A stretch of 39,297 bases of DNA from Saprospiraceae bacterium (GTDB taxonomy: Bacteria > Bacteroidota > Bacteroidia > Chitinophagales > Saprospiraceae), in the NCBI GenBank assembly GCA_007121335.1, contig SKLY01000194.1, positions 1 through 39,297 of the forward strand, written 5' to 3'. The position numbers were made by a program, and so were the translations under genes. Each line of letters opens with the position of its first letter. Within the stretch, counting starts at the first letter, position 1. The notes under the pieces were generated by a model. It was not told the DNA's origin. It searched no databases and saw nothing but the letters and a program-made list of their open reading frames with translations. Below, piece after piece: positions 26,307-33,074 of this stretch.

Positions 26307-26912
26307 TTATTTACCTACAACCACTTTCGCAAATCTGATTATCTTGTCGTTCAACATATATCCCTTCTCAATGGTATCCACGATTTTCCCTTTCATCTTT
26401 TTATCGAGGGCTGGCACTTCTGTAAGAGCTTCGTGATAATCCGGGTTAAACTCCGCATTCTCAGTGTCCATTTCGGCCAATCCCCGGGCCTTTAGTGTTT
26501 TGATCAACTTGGAATGCACCAATTTGACACCCTCAGCCACAGAGTCATCTTTCCCTTTTTCATCAATCACTTTGAGGGCCCTGTCAAAATCATCCAAAAC
26601 CGGCAGTAGGTCTGCCAAAATGTCCTCCGAAGCTGTTTTTCTCAATTCGAGGTTTTCCCTACTACTTCGACGGCGATAATTGTCAAACTCGGCCAACAGT
26701 CGAAGGTATTTATCGTCTTTTTCTTCTAAATCCTGTTTCAGCTGCGCCACTTCCTCTTTTAGCTGCTCGACATCGGCTTTAATATTTTCTCCGGAAGCGC
26801 CTGACCCGCTTTCCTTAGTCTCACCACTTTTTTCGGCACCATTGCCATTTTGAATGTTCTCTGCCTGGTGATTTTTTTCGGGTTGATCTTGTTCCCTCTT
26901 CTTTTTTGCCAT
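26307..26912 (-). CDS. grpE: Nucleotide exchange factor GrpE
   Basis: GrpE releases ADP from DnaK. From the ATG at 26912 it has 201 residues: a charged N-terminal tail (about 1-45, rich in E, K, Q and N), a long coiled coil with LKEEVAQLKQDLEEKDDKYLR, the core DNYRRRSSRENLELRKTASE and LLPVLDDFDRAL, and the beta-domain with NAEFNPDYHEALTEVP and VDTIEKGYMLNDKIIRFAKVVV. The frame stays open to a GTG at 26954, but MAKKKREQ is the more natural start. It lies between the TlpA-like gene (63 bp upstream) and dnaJ. Confidence 0.95.
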   Translation of the reverse strand: MAKKKREQDQPEKNHQAENIQNGNGAEKSGETKESGSGASGENIKADVEQLKEEVAQLKQDLEEKDDKYLRLLAEFDNYRRRSSRENLELRKTASEDILADLLPVLDDFDRALKVIDEKGKDDSVAEGVKLVHSKLIKTLKARGLAEMDTENAEFNPDYHEALTEVPALDKKMKGKIVDTIEKGYMLNDKIIRFAKVVVGK

Positions 26913-26975
26913 ACAAATACTTTTTGACCGGTTATTCATCAATTTCTTTGCCACACCGCAAAAGTGGTCATATTG

Positions 26976-27497
26976 TCAGTTATTTTCCAGTCGCTCAATC
27001 ATTCGGGGTATATTACGCAGACTAGGATTGGCGCCAACAATCATTCCTTCCCTGTTGATCAAAAAAGAAGTTGGGATACTATTGACCCCAAATCCGTAGT
27101 AGGCTGGGTGATTGCCAAATCTGGGCTCTACGAATTGGTAGGGCCAGGAGAAACCCGCTTGCTCTCCAATCCTTATCCATGCCTCACCCGTGGTCTCCAG
27201 TGCTATGGAAATCACTTCAAAATCATCCGCCCAGGGGTATTCTGAGTCGGATTTTATATCGTTGTAAAATTCCGCGAGTTTGGGGTTCTTTTGTCTGCAA
27301 GGTCCGCACCAGCTGCCCCAAAAGTAAACCAGGAGATAGTTGCCCTTGAGATCGATCAAATCTAATTCGTAACCCTGTCCACTCAAAGTCACATCGGGCA
27401 TTTCATCGCCAAAAACCAGTTCGGTCCTGCCGTACCAGTACCAAACCATGACCCCCAACAGAAGGATTACAGCAACGGATACTATATTTTTTACCAT
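26976..27497 (-). CDS. TlpA/ResA-like thiol-disulfide oxidoreductase, membrane-anchored
   Basis: A 173-residue protein from the ATG at 27497 (the frame runs to a TTG at 27533). One N-terminal membrane helix (about residues 4-20, NIVSVAVILLLGVMVWYW) anchors a periplasmic thioredoxin-fold domain with the redox pair Cys64/Cys67 in FWGSWCGPCR. Near the end, GVNSIPTSFLINREGMIVG carries the conserved cis-Pro. TlpA-type proteins reduce or exchange disulfides outside the cytoplasm, for example in cytochrome c maturation. The partner here is unknown. It precedes grpE-dnaJ-gldH on the same strand. Confidence 0.9.
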   Translation of the reverse strand: MVKNIVSVAVILLLGVMVWYWYGRTELVFGDEMPDVTLSGQGYELDLIDLKGNYLLVYFWGSWCGPCRQKNPKLAEFYNDIKSDSEYPWADDFEVISIALETTGEAWIRIGEQAGFSWPYQFVEPRFGNHPAYYGFGVNSIPTSFLINREGMIVGANPSLRNIPRMIERLENN

Positions 27498-27782
27498 GGT
27501 ATATTCAATTAAATTTTTAACCAATTTTTTCAACTCCCGGGATTGAAATTTTCACCTATTTTAAAGGCTTTCAACACTTTATTCAAAAGTGGACAAAGCC
27601 CGGAATTCAATCGCAATAACTAACCATTAATTCAAGCGTCCAATTGCACTCATTTACACACAATTTCATCAAGAGTCCGGGAAACAGAGAGAGGTTCATT
27701 TTTTTCACCGTTTTTCTATTGCCGGGAGACGCGATATGAATTGTTTCAAATGAACTAAACCGCCCGTTTTACCAAATGTTTG

Positions 27783-27790
27783 CAAAGGTA
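27783..27790 (-). promoter_or_regulatory. Perfect TAnnTTTG -7 box (TACCTTTG), leftward
   Basis: A candidate promoter for the tlpA-like/grpE/dnaJ/gldH run, with a long leader of about 280 nt. Confidence 0.45.
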
Positions 27791-27828
27791 AGTGTTTTGC
27801 CGGGTCCTTAGATAATAAACTTTTTGGA

Positions 27829-27836
27829 TACATTTG
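27829..27836 (+). promoter_or_regulatory. Perfect TAnnTTTG -7 box (TACATTTG) of the flavin reductase-like gene
   Basis: It lies 18 nt before the ATG at 27855. The TTG at 27834 belongs to the box and is not the start codon. Confidence 0.6.
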
Positions 27837-27854
27837 CAGATAAAACAATTACAG

Positions 27855-28733
27855 ATGATAACAATCAATCCCGAAGAGACGAAAACCAAAGACTTGCACC
27901 AATTTTTACTGGGCATAGTAGCCCCCAGACCTATTGCTTTTGTGAGTACGGTGGATGAAAATGGGGTTCCCAACCTGGCGCCATATAGCTTTTTCAACGC
28001 CTTCAGTTCCAATCCTCCCATTGTTGTTTTTTCATCTAACAGGAGGGTGCTTGACAACACCACCAAGGACACACTGCACAACATTGAAAAAACCGGAGAG
28101 GCAGTGATCAATGCCGTTTCGCACTCCATAGTCCGACAAATGGCGGTTAGTTCCATACAGTTTCCGAGAGGGGTCAATGAGTTTGAAAAATCGGGTCTGA
28201 CGCCAATTCCCTCCGACCTGGTTGCACCCCCAAGAGTTAAGGAATCCCCCGCACACATGGAGTGTCGGATGGAGGAGATAAAGACGCTTGGAAAACACGG
28301 GGGCGCGGGGCATTTGATAATTTGCAGGGTTCTGAGAGTTCACCTGGATGAAAATGTGGTGGACGACAACAGAATCAATCCGCACAAGATAGATCTAATG
28401 GGGAGAATGGGTCGGGCTTATTACACAAGGGCCAGTGGCGATGCAATTCAAACCATTGTTCAACCCGTCACACGTCTCTCTATCGGATTTGACCAACTTC
28501 CCGACCACGTAAAACACAGCCCGAATCTGACTGGAAATGAACTGGGTTTGCTGGCGGGCCTTGAAAAATGGCCGGATAAATTAGAAGCGAGAGAGAAATT
28601 AAGCGATGAGTTGTTGAAGAGAATTGATGCTGCAAAAGGGCCTTTCAGAATCCAAAGTATCCATTTGCTGGCCAAGAGGTCCCTGGGTGAGGGCAATCGA
28701 GAGGAGGCCGCTCGCATTCTGGCCAATATTTAG
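27855..28733 (+). CDS. Flavin reductase-like / FMN-binding split-barrel protein
   Basis: A 292-residue cytoplasmic flavoprotein. The N-terminal two thirds match the flavin reductase-like split barrel: LGIVAPRPIAFVSTVDENG, then NLAPYSFFNAFSSNPPIVVF and PAHMECRMEEI. It probably binds FMN and uses NAD(P)H, or serves as the reductase partner of a monooxygenase. The substrate cannot be read from sequence. The C-terminal about 80 residues (LPDHVKHSPNLTGNELGLLA onward) are a helical extension not present in minimal members. ATG 27855 is chosen over the TTG at 27834, which lies in the promoter box. Followed at 32 bp by the GlsB-type gene. Confidence 0.88.
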   Translation: MITINPEETKTKDLHQFLLGIVAPRPIAFVSTVDENGVPNLAPYSFFNAFSSNPPIVVFSSNRRVLDNTTKDTLHNIEKTGEAVINAVSHSIVRQMAVSSIQFPRGVNEFEKSGLTPIPSDLVAPPRVKESPAHMECRMEEIKTLGKHGGAGHLIICRVLRVHLDENVVDDNRINPHKIDLMGRMGRAYYTRASGDAIQTIVQPVTRLSIGFDQLPDHVKHSPNLTGNELGLLAGLEKWPDKLEAREKLSDELLKRIDAAKGPFRIQSIHLLAKRSLGEGNREEAARILANI

Positions 28734-28741
28734 TACCTTTA
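28734..28741 (+). promoter_or_regulatory. -7-like box (TACCTTTA) before the GlsB/YeaQ-type gene
   Basis: Seven of eight consensus positions match. It starts right after the upstream stop codon (TAG 28731-28733) and ends 24 nt before the ATG at 28766, so the small membrane protein may have its own promoter. Confidence 0.4.
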
Positions 28742-28765
28742 CCTGTGTAAATAAAATATATCGAT

Positions 28766-29008
28766 ATGGGTTTTTTGTATTTCATTCTCATCGGAGCACT
28801 TGCAGGCTGGATTGCCTCTCTATTGTACAAAGGCCGCGGATCAGGTTTACTGATTAATATTCTTATCGGAATCATCGGCGGTGTTATAGGCGGCTGGGTC
28901 ATTTCCCTGTTGGGATTCCAGGCGGGAGATGGATTTGTCCCTTCCCTTATAACTGCAGCTTTTGGGGCCATAATCTTACTCTGGATTGCGAGCCTGGTGT
29001 CAAAATAA
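28766..29008 (+). CDS. GlsB/YeaQ/YmgE-family small membrane protein (transglycosylase-associated family)
   Basis: An 80-residue inner-membrane protein with three hydrophobic segments (about 2-20, 27-48 and 57-78) and the family pattern GALAGWIASLLYKGRGSGLL, then NILIGIIGGVIGGWV. Members are general-stress membrane proteins without a known activity, and the transglycosylase label is historical. It lies between the flavin reductase-like gene and the VWA gene, and the latter follows by 12 bp. Confidence 0.9.
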   Translation: MGFLYFILIGALAGWIASLLYKGRGSGLLINILIGIIGGVIGGWVISLLGFQAGDGFVPSLITAAFGAIILLWIASLVSK

Positions 29009-29020
29009 TCAGTGCCTCAC

Positions 29021-30166
29021 ATGACCGAACCTGACCACAATCACCCGGCTAACAGGTGGAGACTGATTCTAGGACAGGACTCAGATCCCGGTAATTCGGT
29101 GGACCTCGACAAGCGCGAGAAAAAAGTGGACCAGGCGCTTGAGGGCGTTTACGGAGGAAAAAGTCGAAGAACAGCAGGATTGGGAACAGCTTACCCCAGG
29201 GTCCACACCTGGTTAGAGGATGTGAGGCGCTACTTTCCAACAAGAGTCGTCAGTATGATACAGTTGGATGCCATCGAACGACTGGGATTGGTCGAATTAC
29301 TAACCGAAAAAGAGATCGCTGATCAGATAGAGCCCAACATCAAATTGGTGACCAGCATTCTCGCATTAAAGGGGTCTTTGCCCGAAAAAACCAAAGATGC
29401 AGCCCGTGAATTGATCGAGCGCATAGTCCGGAAAATCGAAGAAAAACTGAAACCCAAAGCAGAGAAAACCATTCTGGGTTACCTCACCCACCGCTCCAGC
29501 CGTAAATCACCCAGAGCTTCGGACCTGGACTGGCGAAAGACACTGCTGATGAACCTAAAACACTACAATCCGGAAACCGGAAAGATCATCCCTGAAAAAA
29601 TTTACTCATTTGAGAGAAACCGCAAGCGTTTCAAACAAATCACCATTTTGGTGGATTCCAGTGCCTCAATGTGCGACTCGCTGGTCTATGCGGGAATTTA
29701 TGCGGGGATTCTCGCCCGGCTACCGAGTTTGAAAACCCATTTGGTGCTGTTTGATACCAGGATTGCTGACCTCACAGAGGAGCTTGATGACCCGGTTGAA
29801 CTGATTTTTGGATTGGAGTTGGGTGGCGGAACAGATATTCCGATGGCACTGAAATACGCCAGGGGCACAATTGATAATCCCGCGGAGTCCCTGCTTTTTC
29901 TCATCAGTGACCTCTATGACCTTTACGCTCCATCAAGAGTGGTTTCAGAATTGGAATATCATAAAAATAGAGGAACCAGCTGTATTTGCCTGACGGCTCT
30001 CGACGACGATGGGCAGCCCGATTACAACCGTGAGTTGGCGGGTCTTATAACAGGACTTGACATTCCGGTCTTTGGATGCAGTCCCGAAAACTTTCCTCAA
30101 CTTATCACAGAGAGTCTTGAGGGGCGAAACCCATCCCGGGATGCGGGCATGTTTAAACCATCCTGA
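29021..30166 (+). CDS. VWA domain protein (CoxE-like), no MoxR partner nearby
   Basis: A 381-residue cytoplasmic protein. The N-terminal half is charged and helical (KKVDQALEGVYGG, VRRYFPTRVVSMIQLDAIERLG). The C-terminal half is a von Willebrand factor A domain with a complete MIDAS: D212, S214 and S216 in ILVDSSASM, T271 in GGGTDIP, plus D245 in LVLFDTR. The helix with SELEYHKNRGTS and the strand ICLTALDDDG also fit. Such VWA-CoxE proteins usually work with a MoxR-type AAA+ ATPase in metal insertion or conflict-like multi-gene modules. None is in this window. The frame allows a GTG at 29012, and ATG 29021 is preferred. The gene is convergent with rfbA, 9 bp apart. Confidence 0.85.
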   Translation: MTEPDHNHPANRWRLILGQDSDPGNSVDLDKREKKVDQALEGVYGGKSRRTAGLGTAYPRVHTWLEDVRRYFPTRVVSMIQLDAIERLGLVELLTEKEIADQIEPNIKLVTSILALKGSLPEKTKDAARELIERIVRKIEEKLKPKAEKTILGYLTHRSSRKSPRASDLDWRKTLLMNLKHYNPETGKIIPEKIYSFERNRKRFKQITILVDSSASMCDSLVYAGIYAGILARLPSLKTHLVLFDTRIADLTEELDDPVELIFGLELGGGTDIPMALKYARGTIDNPAESLLFLISDLYDLYAPSRVVSELEYHKNRGTSCICLTALDDDGQPDYNRELAGLITGLDIPVFGCSPENFPQLITESLEGRNPSRDAGMFKPS

Positions 30167-30175
30167 GACAGAAAA

Positions 30176-31045
30176 TCACTCCCAGTTCTTTAACAGTGAC
30201 ATGAGGTAAACCCCATAGCCGCTTTTCTCGTACTTTTTTCCAAGCCTTGCGAGTTGTGCATCATCGATAAACTTCATTTCCCAGGCAGCTTCTTCGATGC
30301 AACCGATTTTTAACCCCTGTCTCTTTTCGATGACCTGAATAAACTGCCCGGCCTGCATAAGGGATTCGTGGGTTCCGGTATCTAACCAGGCAACTCCCCT
30401 GCCCAGCACACCAACTTTAAGGCGTTCATTTTTCAGATAGTGTTTATTGACATCCGTAATTTCGTATTCTCCTCGCTTACTGGGTTCCAGATTTTTGGCT
30501 ATATTGATGACCTCGTTATCGTAGAAGTACAATCCGGGCACGGCGAAATCAGACTTGGGCTTTTCGGGCTTCTCCTCTATTGAAATGGCTTTGAATTGAT
30601 CATCAAATTCAACCACACCGTATCGCTCCGGATCGGAAACACGGTAGGCAAAAACATAACCTCCTTCCGGATTGGCGCACTCACGCAACAACTCGGGCAC
30701 TCCGTTTCCATAAAAAATATTGTCCCCCAAAATGAGTGCTACAGAATCGTCTCCAATAAACTCCTCTCCGATTACAAAAGCCTGGGCAAGTCCTTTGGGT
30801 TCGGCTTGTTCTTCATAGGAAAAGCTGCAACCAATCTCAGATCCGTCTCCCAAAAGCCTTTGAAAATGTGGCAAATCGTGCGGAGTGGAGATTATCAAAA
30901 TCTCTCTGATTCCGGCGTACATGAGCGTAGAGAGCGGGTAGTAGATCATCGGTTTGTCGTAAACAGGCATCATTTGCTTGCTCACTGCGAGCGTCAACGG
31001 ATAGAGCCTGGTTCCAAGTCCACCTGCCAAAATAATTCCTTTCAT
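30176..31045 (-). CDS. rfbA: Glucose-1-phosphate thymidylyltransferase
   Basis: The first step of dTDP-L-rhamnose and related dTDP-sugar synthesis: dTTP + glucose-1-phosphate gives dTDP-glucose + PPi. The 289-residue protein opens with the nucleotide loop [17 protein letters not shown], then [18 protein letters not shown], the metal/product site [32 protein letters not shown] and [18 protein letters not shown]. The length is typical of RmlA. It is not next to rmlB, rmlC or rmlD here. Confidence 0.97.
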   Translation of the reverse strand: MKGIILAGGLGTRLYPLTLAVSKQMMPVYDKPMIYYPLSTLMYAGIREILIISTPHDLPHFQRLLGDGSEIGCSFSYEEQAEPKGLAQAFVIGEEFIGDDSVALILGDNIFYGNGVPELLRECANPEGGYVFAYRVSDPERYGVVEFDDQFKAISIEEKPEKPKSDFAVPGLYFYDNEVINIAKNLEPSKRGEYEITDVNKHYLKNERLKVGVLGRGVAWLDTGTHESLMQAGQFIQVIEKRQGLKIGCIEEAAWEMKFIDDAQLARLGKKYEKSGYGVYLMSLLKNWE

Positions 31046-31078
31046 TGCTGCTGTTTTTTAGTGTCGGAAATAGTTGTT

Positions 31079-31471
31079 TTAGTCTTGCAACTTCCGGGGA
31101 ATGAAAATAAACTGTGCACCGAGCTCACTCAGCACAAACAAACAGAGGTAAGTGCGCGGATCTTTGTAAGTGGATATGAATTCTGGCGCATTTTCCTCGA
31201 GTATGAGTTTGCGGCCCACAAATTCCTCCAGCATACTGGCATTGACATTCCAGGGTCCTGAGCGGCCACCCCTCACTACCAACTTAACCCCAAATGGTAT
31301 GTACTCTTTGGAAAGTGCAAAAATCGGATATTTGGACACTTCGCTTTTGATGATCTCATCTGAGGCTTTGCTCAAAAGAGGAATATAGGGTTTCACTTCC
31401 TCCCTTAGTGCCATGAACAATTCGACATTGGAGGGTTGTTCACCATTGGTTGATTTGTCGGACCTCTTCAT
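31079..31471 (-). CDS. Conserved-looking hypothetical protein (130 aa)
   Basis: Not recognised. A soluble mixed alpha/beta protein without signal peptide or membrane helix. Notable stretches are VVRGGRSGPWNVNASMLEEF and YLCLFVLSELGAQFIFIP near the C-terminus, the latter a hydrophobic strand pair or short amphipathic helix. It lies between rlmD and rfbA on the same strand, 46 bp after rlmD and 33 bp before rfbA, and has its own perfect -7 box at 31492-31499. Coding is supported by length, the box and the absence of a better frame. Confidence 0.65.
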   Translation of the reverse strand: MKRSDKSTNGEQPSNVELFMALREEVKPYIPLLSKASDEIIKSEVSKYPIFALSKEYIPFGVKLVVRGGRSGPWNVNASMLEEFVGRKLILEENAPEFISTYKDPRTYLCLFVLSELGAQFIFIPRKLQD

Positions 31472-31491
31472 CTGGGAAATTGCATTTGTTG

Positions 31492-31499
31492 CAAATGTA
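31492..31499 (-). promoter_or_regulatory. Perfect TAnnTTTG -7 box (TACATTTG) of the 130-aa hypothetical gene
   Basis: The box overlaps a small inverted repeat (CATTTG 31483-31488, CAAATG 31492-31497, loop TTG), which could be an operator or chance. The implied leader is about 14 nt. Confidence 0.5.
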
Positions 31500-31517
31500 G
31501 GTAAAAAGGTGCACTTT

Positions 31518-32933
31518 CTATGATTGTGTGGGGCGCTTCTTCAACAGAGCCACTGTTTCAATATGACTCGTGTGGGGAAACATATCCACGGTCCGGAGAT
31601 TGATCAGTTCGTACTTTTCTTTCAAAAGCCCGATGTCGCGGGCCTGTGTTGCCGGATTGCAACTGACGTAAACCATTTTCTCCACTGATGTTTGCAATAT
31701 GGCATCTACCACCGCGGGGTGTAAGCCAGCCCTCGGAGGGTCCACAATTATCACATCGGGCTGTCCCTCTTTTTCAAAAAAGGTGGGGTCAAGTAGTTTT
31801 TCCACCTCCCCGGTAAAAAATGATACGTTATCTATGCCGTTGAGTTCGGCATTGATACGGGCGTCTTCGATGGCCTCCGGCACAGATTCTATTCCAACTA
31901 CTTTTTTTGCCCTGCGAGCGACTGGCAAGCTGATACTTCCAATACCGCAATAGAGGTCGTAAACCAGTGATTTGTTATCAATACCAGCGAAATCAAGCGC
32001 AATTTCAAAGAGCTTTTCAGCCTGGGCCGGATTGGTCTGAAAAAAGGATTTCGGACCCAGTCTGAATTTCACATCCAGAAGCTGCTCTTCGAGAAATTCA
32101 GAGCCGTGGTAAAGTTGCATCGGCAAGTCCAGCAAGCTGTCGTTGGCCTTTTCATTGATGACGTAATAAAGGGAAGTGATATCCGGAAATTCTCCAACAA
32201 TGGCCTCCAGCACCTGTTTAATCTGCTCTTCATTCCTCTGCGCAAAAGCCACAATGACCATCAATTGTCCGGCAGCTCCGGTTCTGACTACCAGGGTTCT
32301 CAGCAATCCCGTTTTTTCCTTTATGTCAAAAAACTCCAGATTGTTTTTTATCGCAAAATCCCTGACAAAATTTCTGACTTGATTGGAGGGGTCCGGTTGC
32401 AGATGGCATTTTTCGACATCCACTATTTTGTCAAAAGAACCTGGTCTGTGAAACCCCAGAGCATTCCCCCGCTCAATTTTACGATCCTCCTTGACTTCTT
32501 CCAGACTCAGCCAGCGCTTGTTGGAAAAGGAGAACTCCAGTTTGTTTCGGAAAAAAGTGGTGGCGGGTGCGGGAATGGGTTCTCCAATGGTCTCAGGGCG
32601 ACACTTGGCGATTCGCTCGATGGCATTTATGACCGTCTTATTTTTGAGAAAAAGCTGCTTTTCGTAGGTCAGATTTTGCCACTTGCAACCCCCGCAGTCA
32701 AAAAAGTGGTCACAGACCGGCTCCACTCGATCAGGTGACGGCTCCAATAACTCAGTGACAAAACCCAATGCCACGCCTTTTTTCTTGCGCTTACTCAGCA
32801 CCTTTACCCTGTCTCCGGGCACTGCCCCCTGTACCAACACCACCTCTCCGGAATCAGCCCTTCCAAGTGCAAGTCCCTTATCAGCAATGTCGGTAATCAG
32901 TACCGACGGGAATATTTTCTTTCTCTTACCCAA
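31518..32933 (-). CDS. rlmD: 23S rRNA (uracil-5-)-methyltransferase RlmD/RumA type, TTG start
   Basis: A SAM-dependent RNA m5U methyltransferase of 471 residues. The TRAM domain (about 1-65) is followed by the [4Fe-4S] Cys set C74, C80, C83 (CDHFFDCGGC) and C176 (VEKCHLQ), then the methyltransferase domain with VYDLYCGIGSISLPVA (SAM loop), VDPPRAGLHP and the nucleophile Cys425 in VYVSCNPATQ. The start codon appears to be TTG at 32931-32933. No in-frame ATG lies close by, the TRAM domain begins within ten residues, and a perfect -7 box lies 17 nt upstream. Related TrmA-family enzymes act on U747 or U1939, and which one cannot be settled here. Confidence 0.93.
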   Translation of the reverse strand: MGKRKKIFPSVLITDIADKGLALGRADSGEVVLVQGAVPGDRVKVLSKRKKKGVALGFVTELLEPSPDRVEPVCDHFFDCGGCKWQNLTYEKQLFLKNKTVINAIERIAKCRPETIGEPIPAPATTFFRNKLEFSFSNKRWLSLEEVKEDRKIERGNALGFHRPGSFDKIVDVEKCHLQPDPSNQVRNFVRDFAIKNNLEFFDIKEKTGLLRTLVVRTGAAGQLMVIVAFAQRNEEQIKQVLEAIVGEFPDITSLYYVINEKANDSLLDLPMQLYHGSEFLEEQLLDVKFRLGPKSFFQTNPAQAEKLFEIALDFAGIDNKSLVYDLYCGIGSISLPVARRAKKVVGIESVPEAIEDARINAELNGIDNVSFFTGEVEKLLDPTFFEKEGQPDVIIVDPPRAGLHPAVVDAILQTSVEKMVYVSCNPATQARDIGLLKEKYELINLRTVDMFPHTSHIETVALLKKRPTQS

Positions 32934-32949
32934 TTTGAAATATTTTTTG

Positions 32950-32957
32950 CAAAGCTA
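32950..32957 (-). promoter_or_regulatory. rlmD: Perfect TAnnTTTG -7 box (TAGCTTTG) of rlmD
   Basis: The start would be near 32943, only about 10 nt before the TTG start codon, so the mRNA is nearly leaderless. Confidence 0.6.
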
Positions 32958-33074
32958 ATAGAAGTTGGGTCAATTGGGAGATATTAAAAGTCCAAAGTGA
33001 CGAAAGTTGTGAAAATGCCTGTTTTGGCCAACGACACGCAAATTGCAGCTTTGTTTGGCTGAAAAAGAATCAGC

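Larger units (their letters stand above)
27498..27854. other. Divergent intergenic region between the TlpA-like and flavin reductase-like genes
   Basis: About 357 bp. It has a perfect -7 box for each direction (27783-27790 minus, 27829-27836 plus), 38 bp apart. The minus-strand start would leave a leader of about 280 nt before the TlpA-like ATG. I see no strong hairpin or riboswitch-like fold by eye. A 30-codon minus-strand frame (27607-27699) is present but unsupported. Confidence 0.45.

Noticed and set aside
27607-27699. A 30-codon minus-strand frame with three Cys inside the tlpA-like leader
   Set aside because: No start signal, no recognisable motif and within chance expectation; not listed as a gene.
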